Assembly: GCA_033064195.1 (NCBI GenBank)
Contig: JARBJD010000478.1
Coordinates: 1-44,183 of the forward strand
Direction of reading: 5' to 3'
DNA: 44,183 bases
Origin: Blattamonas nauphoetae
Lineage: Eukaryota > Preaxostyla > Oxymonadida
In this document: positions 39,727 to 44,183 of the stretch, one piece after another
Numbering within the stretch: position 1 is the stretch's first letter
Layout: every line of letters begins with the position of its first letter
Notes under the pieces: generated by a model
What the model saw: the letters and a program-made list of their open reading frames with translations, nothing else
Told to the model about the DNA's origin: nothing
Database searches by the model: none
Made by a program: the position numbers and the translations under genes

Positions 39727-40302
39727 CTCCACCCATCACAAATTCACCTCCTTCCTCCCTCCACCCATCACAAATTCACCTCCTTCCTCCCTCCACCCCT
39801 CACAAATTCACCTCCTTCCTCCCTCCACCCCTCACAAATTCACCTCCTTCCTCCCTCCACCCATCACAAATTCACCTCCTTCCTCCCTCCACCCATCACA
39901 AATTCACCTCCTTCCTCCCTCCACCCCTCACAAATTCACCTCCTTCCTCCCTCCACCCATCACAAATTCACCTCCTTCCTCCCTCCACCCATCACAAATT
40001 CACCTCCTTCCTCCCTCCACCCCTCACAAATTCACCTCCTTCCTCCCTCCACCCCTCACAAATTCACCTCCTTCCTCCCTCCACCCCTCACAAATTCACC
40101 TCCTTCCTCCCTCCACCCACTCACAAATCTCCTTCCTCCTCCTCCCTCCACCCCTCACAAATTCACCTCCTTCCTCCCTCCACCCCTCACAAATTCACCT
40201 CCTTCCTCCCTCCACCCCTCACAAATTCACCTCCTTCCTCCCTCCACCCATCACAAATTCACCTCCTTCCTCCCTCCACCCATCGCAAATTCACCTACTT
40301 CC
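39727..40302 (+). repeat. 32-bp minisatellite, about 18 units
   Basis: Unit ctccaccc(a/c)(t/c)cacaaa followed by ttcacctccttcctcc, period 32 bp, with one irregular unit near 40,110-40,145. Most units differ only at the CAT/CCT position. The period is not a multiple of three, so it reads open in several frames without coding. It ends just upstream of copy A2. Confidence 0.9.
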
Positions 40303-40436
40303 ACATTCCTCTACGAGAATCAATCGCCTCCACACTTTTGCCTGGCAGATTCTCCTATTTGTGAATTGAATATCACCTTCCACTCCCAAACAGGCAATCT
40401 CGACTCTATCGGACTCCACACTCTGCCAATTCCTCT

Positions 40437-41690
40437 CCAAGAATCGGAAATATTCGCATTCGAGCAGTCTTTTGACACATTTAAACATTGTCAGAAACCA
40501 ATCACGCCTAGCGATTCAAAATACCTTCAAACTCCTCGCCACACTCTCAACTGACTTTTGGATCGATCTCACCTCCTAAATAATTGACCAGATCTCTAAT
40601 TCGCGTTTGTTATTTTCCTTCCTTTTCATTTTCACTCCATTTTCTTCGTTCAGAAGAAGAACCAGTGGAAGAACTCCTCATCTCACTCCATTCATCAATT
40701 TCACAAACAAAACTCCCCAAAAGTCCTTTCAGCCATTCAAACAATCGCAATTCACCAAAGCGGCCCTTATTTGGACTCACAAACTCTCCGACACGCACAA
40801 ACATCACTTGATCTTCTCGTCTTGATGTTCGAGTACTCTTTCGGCTTACAGACACAAAAAGTGGTAGAACTGCTCACATTCAAGACATTTGAGCTCCAAC
40901 TCCTGTTTGAGTTAGTAGACCAAGAACCATACCAAACCAACCCCATCTCTTCTTCCTTACTCTTTCTCAACCACTCGGAAGAAATTGTCAAACCATGTGG
41001 AGATGATAGCACTACCATCTCATTTATCGCTCAAATTCTAACTCTCGGCATCACAAGCTTCCTGTTCTTTCGTTCAGGCCTCACTCGGCCGTGTAGTGGT
41101 AGTGCTTCACTGGACTTGACCCGAACCAGCTAAATCTTACAAACACTGATCTACTAAACAACAGCTCGTTCCTTTCCATCCTCCTCACCCAAATATCTCT
41201 ACGGCCGACCTAGGCTCCAGATTTCACGACACTTTTGGTCAGCCTGAGCAAGCTCCTAATGTTCACAGTTTTGCCTCTTTCTCTGGACTATTGTTCGAAA
41301 ACCGATGGGAGGACTTCATCCGGGTGAACGAAGCGATCTTGGCTGTCGTCGAGCGAGTTCAACGAAGGACCAGACTTGATTGGTCGTAATTAGCCTTTCC
41401 ACCGCTCATTCGAGCCGACATCCTCTCTGAAGTCACCAGGACCCTTCTAAAATGGTTGTAAAAGACAGAAGAACATACACACAAACTTGTGTCAACGGCT
41501 ATCCAATCATCTCTTACACTCGATATCATCGCGGAGAAATATGAATCGCTCTACGTACTATCTGTTCCGCTTCTGCAACGATCTATTTCGTTCCTCCCGC
41601 ACCTTTGGGCCGGATTCACTTCACTTGTCGAAGGGAACCCACAACTCTCCTCAGAAAATCCCAGCCAGACACCATCCCAATATGTCAATA
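40437..41690 (+). pseudogene. Decayed helical family gene, copy A2
   Basis: Direct repeat of 1-1,486: begins agaatcggaaatattcgcat like the window start and continues through gccgacctaggctccag. The frame 40,771-41,133 (LLVLMFEYSFGLQTQ, ELLTFKTFELQLLFEL) stays open across a point where A1 shifts, but lacks about 141 bp present in A1 (junction near 41,055, at a short cacaa repeat). Later parts (41,270-41,690) break up. The stretch 40,310-40,554 extends the family upstream (PLQESEIFAFEQSFD). Not a working gene as read here. Confidence 0.5.
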
Positions 41691-42696
41691 TACATCTCAA
41701 TCAAATGGTTTGAATCCATTCCCAATAACGAACCATCACTTGCACATATGACTCCATCTTCGTCTTCTGGGGCCAGTTCCACACGATTCAATCAACATCG
41801 CCAACAACTCCACAAGCCTATTTTGACACTTCCACCAACAGTTAAACCATCGGAGCGCAATCAAAGAAGCTTCATTAGAGATCGTAGACCTTGATTCTTC
41901 CTCACTTGATAATGTTCAAAGACCAACGAGCACCACCCCATTCCACGACATGTCCAACCCATCCGAATTGAACACTGTCCTGCCTCAACCAATGATCTCT
42001 CTTTGAGCATCATCTCCTCTTCAAAATATCAAATTGTATCGGGAAGAAACGAACAACTTGTTCTCCAATTAGGGTCGTCGAGGAAGGTGAACGGCCGAAT
42101 ATGAGACAAGAATCATGACATACATGCGAAGTATCAGGCCTCGCACTCAAAGGATCGTCTAGAGCTGCACAATTCAGGCTGTTCTCTCCTTCCAGAATGT
42201 GTCAGTTCACTTTCTGATCTTCCCTCAAATTTAACTCGTCCATTTCACATCATTTCAAATTTTACTCCCTCATTTGGACCGTCTGAGGTAATCTTTGAGA
42301 ATATTCGAAGACATGGTGACTTTCTTTCGGAGAGAGACATCGACAACCAATTTGAAGAAAGGAAGGAAAATCACACAAAAAGAGACATCTATGACAAAAA
42401 CTTGATAAAACATATTGCGCTGAGTATCAGAGTCTTTCAGCGACTTATAAAGTACAAGTTGGTCATGATGATCGTCCCGTCTCAAACTCATCCAAACATT
42501 TTGTGGAACTCTGGTCTGCCGTCTTTCATGTTCTTTTCTAGCGTGCGAGGTGTTTCCATGGTTCTGAAGCGAATGCATGATGAGGATTGTGAGATTGCGG
42601 AAAGCACGAACGAAGCCGTTGAGAAATGGTTCTCACAAACAGTGAGTATCTGCATTGGATATCTGTTCAAACAGATCATTGAGAAAGAAAGAAGGC
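41691..42696 (+). pseudogene. Decayed helical-repeat gene between A2 and B2
   Basis: The best stretch is the plus strand at about 42,280-42,704: a helical, Lys/Glu-rich sequence with HIALSIRVFQRLIKYK and ESTNEAVEKWFSQT, ending at TAG. This fits the ARM-like family. 41,691-42,280 shows only short frames. It does not match 1,691-2,572 by eye. Confidence 0.4.
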
Positions 42697-44183
42697 ACAT
42701 GTAGGTTAAACGACAACAAACATCGAATCAAATCCTCCCTCGCTCATCACAGCAGTCACTCCTGAATATTGGAAAGTCCATCGATTACGGTGAACCAAAG
42801 TGCTGAAGAGATAGTAATAGCGATGAAAAAGGAGAAACAAACGTCCGATGATCATTATTGTCGATTGATCACTTTCCGGTTTGGACTGACAAGTTCAGCA
42901 TGTGTAATATGACGTCATTTTCTGACCATGAATCAAACCATGGACGACCAATCAAACAGAACGAAGTGTTATGGTTGTATGAAGTTGCTGGTGTATGCAA
43001 AATAGTCGTTCTAGAATCGTTATCAGAACAGTGATTCATGGGATCGTTTTCGAACGGTCGTTGTTGGGTGCGCAACAAGTTGCTCCATCCCCGACGAGGT
43101 GCAATGTAGAGTAAACCCCATGTGGACCAACAGAGTTGACAAGATTGATTCGATGCTTCGGTTTCGGATGACTGTTTGGTGATTGGTTCCCGGAACGAGA
43201 ACAATGATAGAGAACAAGTTCTACGGGGGATGATCACGGAACCAGATCTGGGTGGATGTGAAATGATGGGAGTGCAGGCCACATTCCATTTGTAAGAGAT
43301 AAACGAGATTTATGTTTGAGATGGTCCAAAAGTCGAGAATGGGAAAGATAATCTGGTCACAATGGATCGTACAGGGACGCAAGGAATTGTGTGGAGAGGA
43401 CGGTTGACGATGTGACAATCAAAGACAGCCGTGTTGAGAACGACGAACCCAAAGAGTAACCCACTTCAGGACGAGTGGAGGTGATCGCATACTCTGTTCG
43501 TCTGCGTCAGCAATCAGAGTATTCCAAACATCGAAGGAGAGTCCACGGAAATGAGTTGGAGTCATTCGAGAGAGGCACTTTCGACGCGTCATTTCAGATG
43601 AAATCGGTCACTGCTTCTTCACATTCGATCCCAGTAATTGCGAGATGGAGTGACAATCGCAAACAACTGAGACACTTTAAGCTGGGTCTTTGTCCTTGTA
43701 CTCCATCTGTTCGAATGTGTTTTCGAACTCTTCCGGAAACAGAGATTACATAATCCGTTTCCCAGATTGACCACTCCTGTATCGGCTCTCATCCAGTCTC
43801 CGAGTGCAACGGTGAAGCTTCGAGATGAACCCAGAGACGATCCATCCCTTTAAGAAGTGCGCTGCATCACTGGCCAGGAAACGAGAAACGATTGGGAGAC
43901 AGCCGAAAGAAGGAGTTGGAGGACGGCAATGAGTGTTCGATTGATTTTGTTTCGACGCCGTGTTATAAGTGTTGTTCAGCTGACGGCGACACGTGCTGTT
44001 TGATCCAGCTTCCCAAAAGCGTGGAGATATCGCACAATTTTTGCTGTTCGGCCCATTCAGGTGAAAGAGCGGGCGAGGCCTTCCAGCGAGTATCCGAGAT
44101 TGTTGGAGAATGCAGGGCAGGTTTTCGATGTGGGCATGAAGCGAAGGAACATTGCACGTCCAAATGGGAGAAAGTAGCGATTT
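42697..44183 (+). pseudogene. Decayed repeat-family gene, copy B2
   Basis: Direct repeat of 2,573-4,900 with the same order of blocks (catcgaatcaaatcctccct near the start; gctgcatcactggccagga near 43,861 matching 4,566). It is shorter than B1 because it lacks about 565 bp and some later pieces. No long frame; cut by the window edge. Confidence 0.45.

Noticed and set aside
39727-40302. CRISPR-like regularly spaced repeat
   Set aside because: Units are contiguous with no unique spacers, and the genome is eukaryotic; it is a minisatellite. The same holds for the 50-bp array at 36,470.
39488-40554. Two overlapping plus-strand frames of almost 290 codons with a periodic PPS..HPSQIHLL sequence
   Set aside because: They are the 32-bp minisatellite read in different frames; the period is not a multiple of three and both frames look alike.
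1-44183. tRNA, rRNA or other structured RNA genes
   Set aside because: I looked for tRNA-like A/B boxes and conserved rRNA segments on both strands and saw none that were convincing; a covariance-model scan would be needed to exclude small ones.

Overview
The window reads as nuclear DNA of a protist, most probably an oxymonad-type metamonad (Blattamonas/Streblomastix-like). Three things suggest this: short GT-AG introns, a right-handed beta-helix surface protein joined to a transmembrane helix and a remnant kinase tail, and many decayed copies of a helical (ARM/HEAT-like) gene family that I associate from memory with oxymonads. The genus is an inference; no ribosomal or other marker gene is present to test it.

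Layout. Positions 1-4,920 hold decayed multi-copy genes (A1, B1), and 40,437-44,183 hold a second set (A2, B2) in the same order and orientation about 40 kb away. A beta-sandwich fragment (5.8-6.6 kb, minus) follows, then an LCAT/phospholipase-like gene with at least seven introns (7.0-8.6 kb, minus) that lacks its 5' end. Next come a Merlin/IS1595-type transposase with scattered fragments (8.9-10.3 kb), an ARM-like fragment (10.3-11.1 kb), and a beta-helix gene (11.7-13.7 kb, minus) with a five-fold tandem exon/intron repeat. An 841-bp foldback element flanked by TA lies at 14.2-15.0 kb.

The core is a three-gene plus-strand block: a 2,496-residue ASPM/abnormal-spindle homologue with a huge coiled coil (15,677-23,167), a small intron-bearing gene with a possible ASH-like beta domain (23,204-23,843), and a 1,173-residue beta-helix membrane protein with a remnant kinase C-lobe (23,931-27,452).

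From 28,081 to 34,063 lies a 5,983-bp element with 295-bp terminal inverted repeats and TA at both junctions. It encloses an unrecognised minus-strand gene with several very short putative introns and no transposase that I can see. After it come purine-skewed minisatellites (35.0-37.0 kb), a multi-exon DDE-transposase-like gene (37.3-39.5 kb, minus), an 18-copy 32-bp minisatellite (39.7-40.3 kb) and the A2/B2 repeats.

The ASPM homologue is expected to act at spindle or basal-body microtubules; the beta-helix proteins are expected at the cell surface. The rest is mobile or decayed DNA typical of an accessory-rich region. Small homopolymer indels in otherwise convincing genes could be real decay or assembly error; I cannot tell which from the sequence alone.
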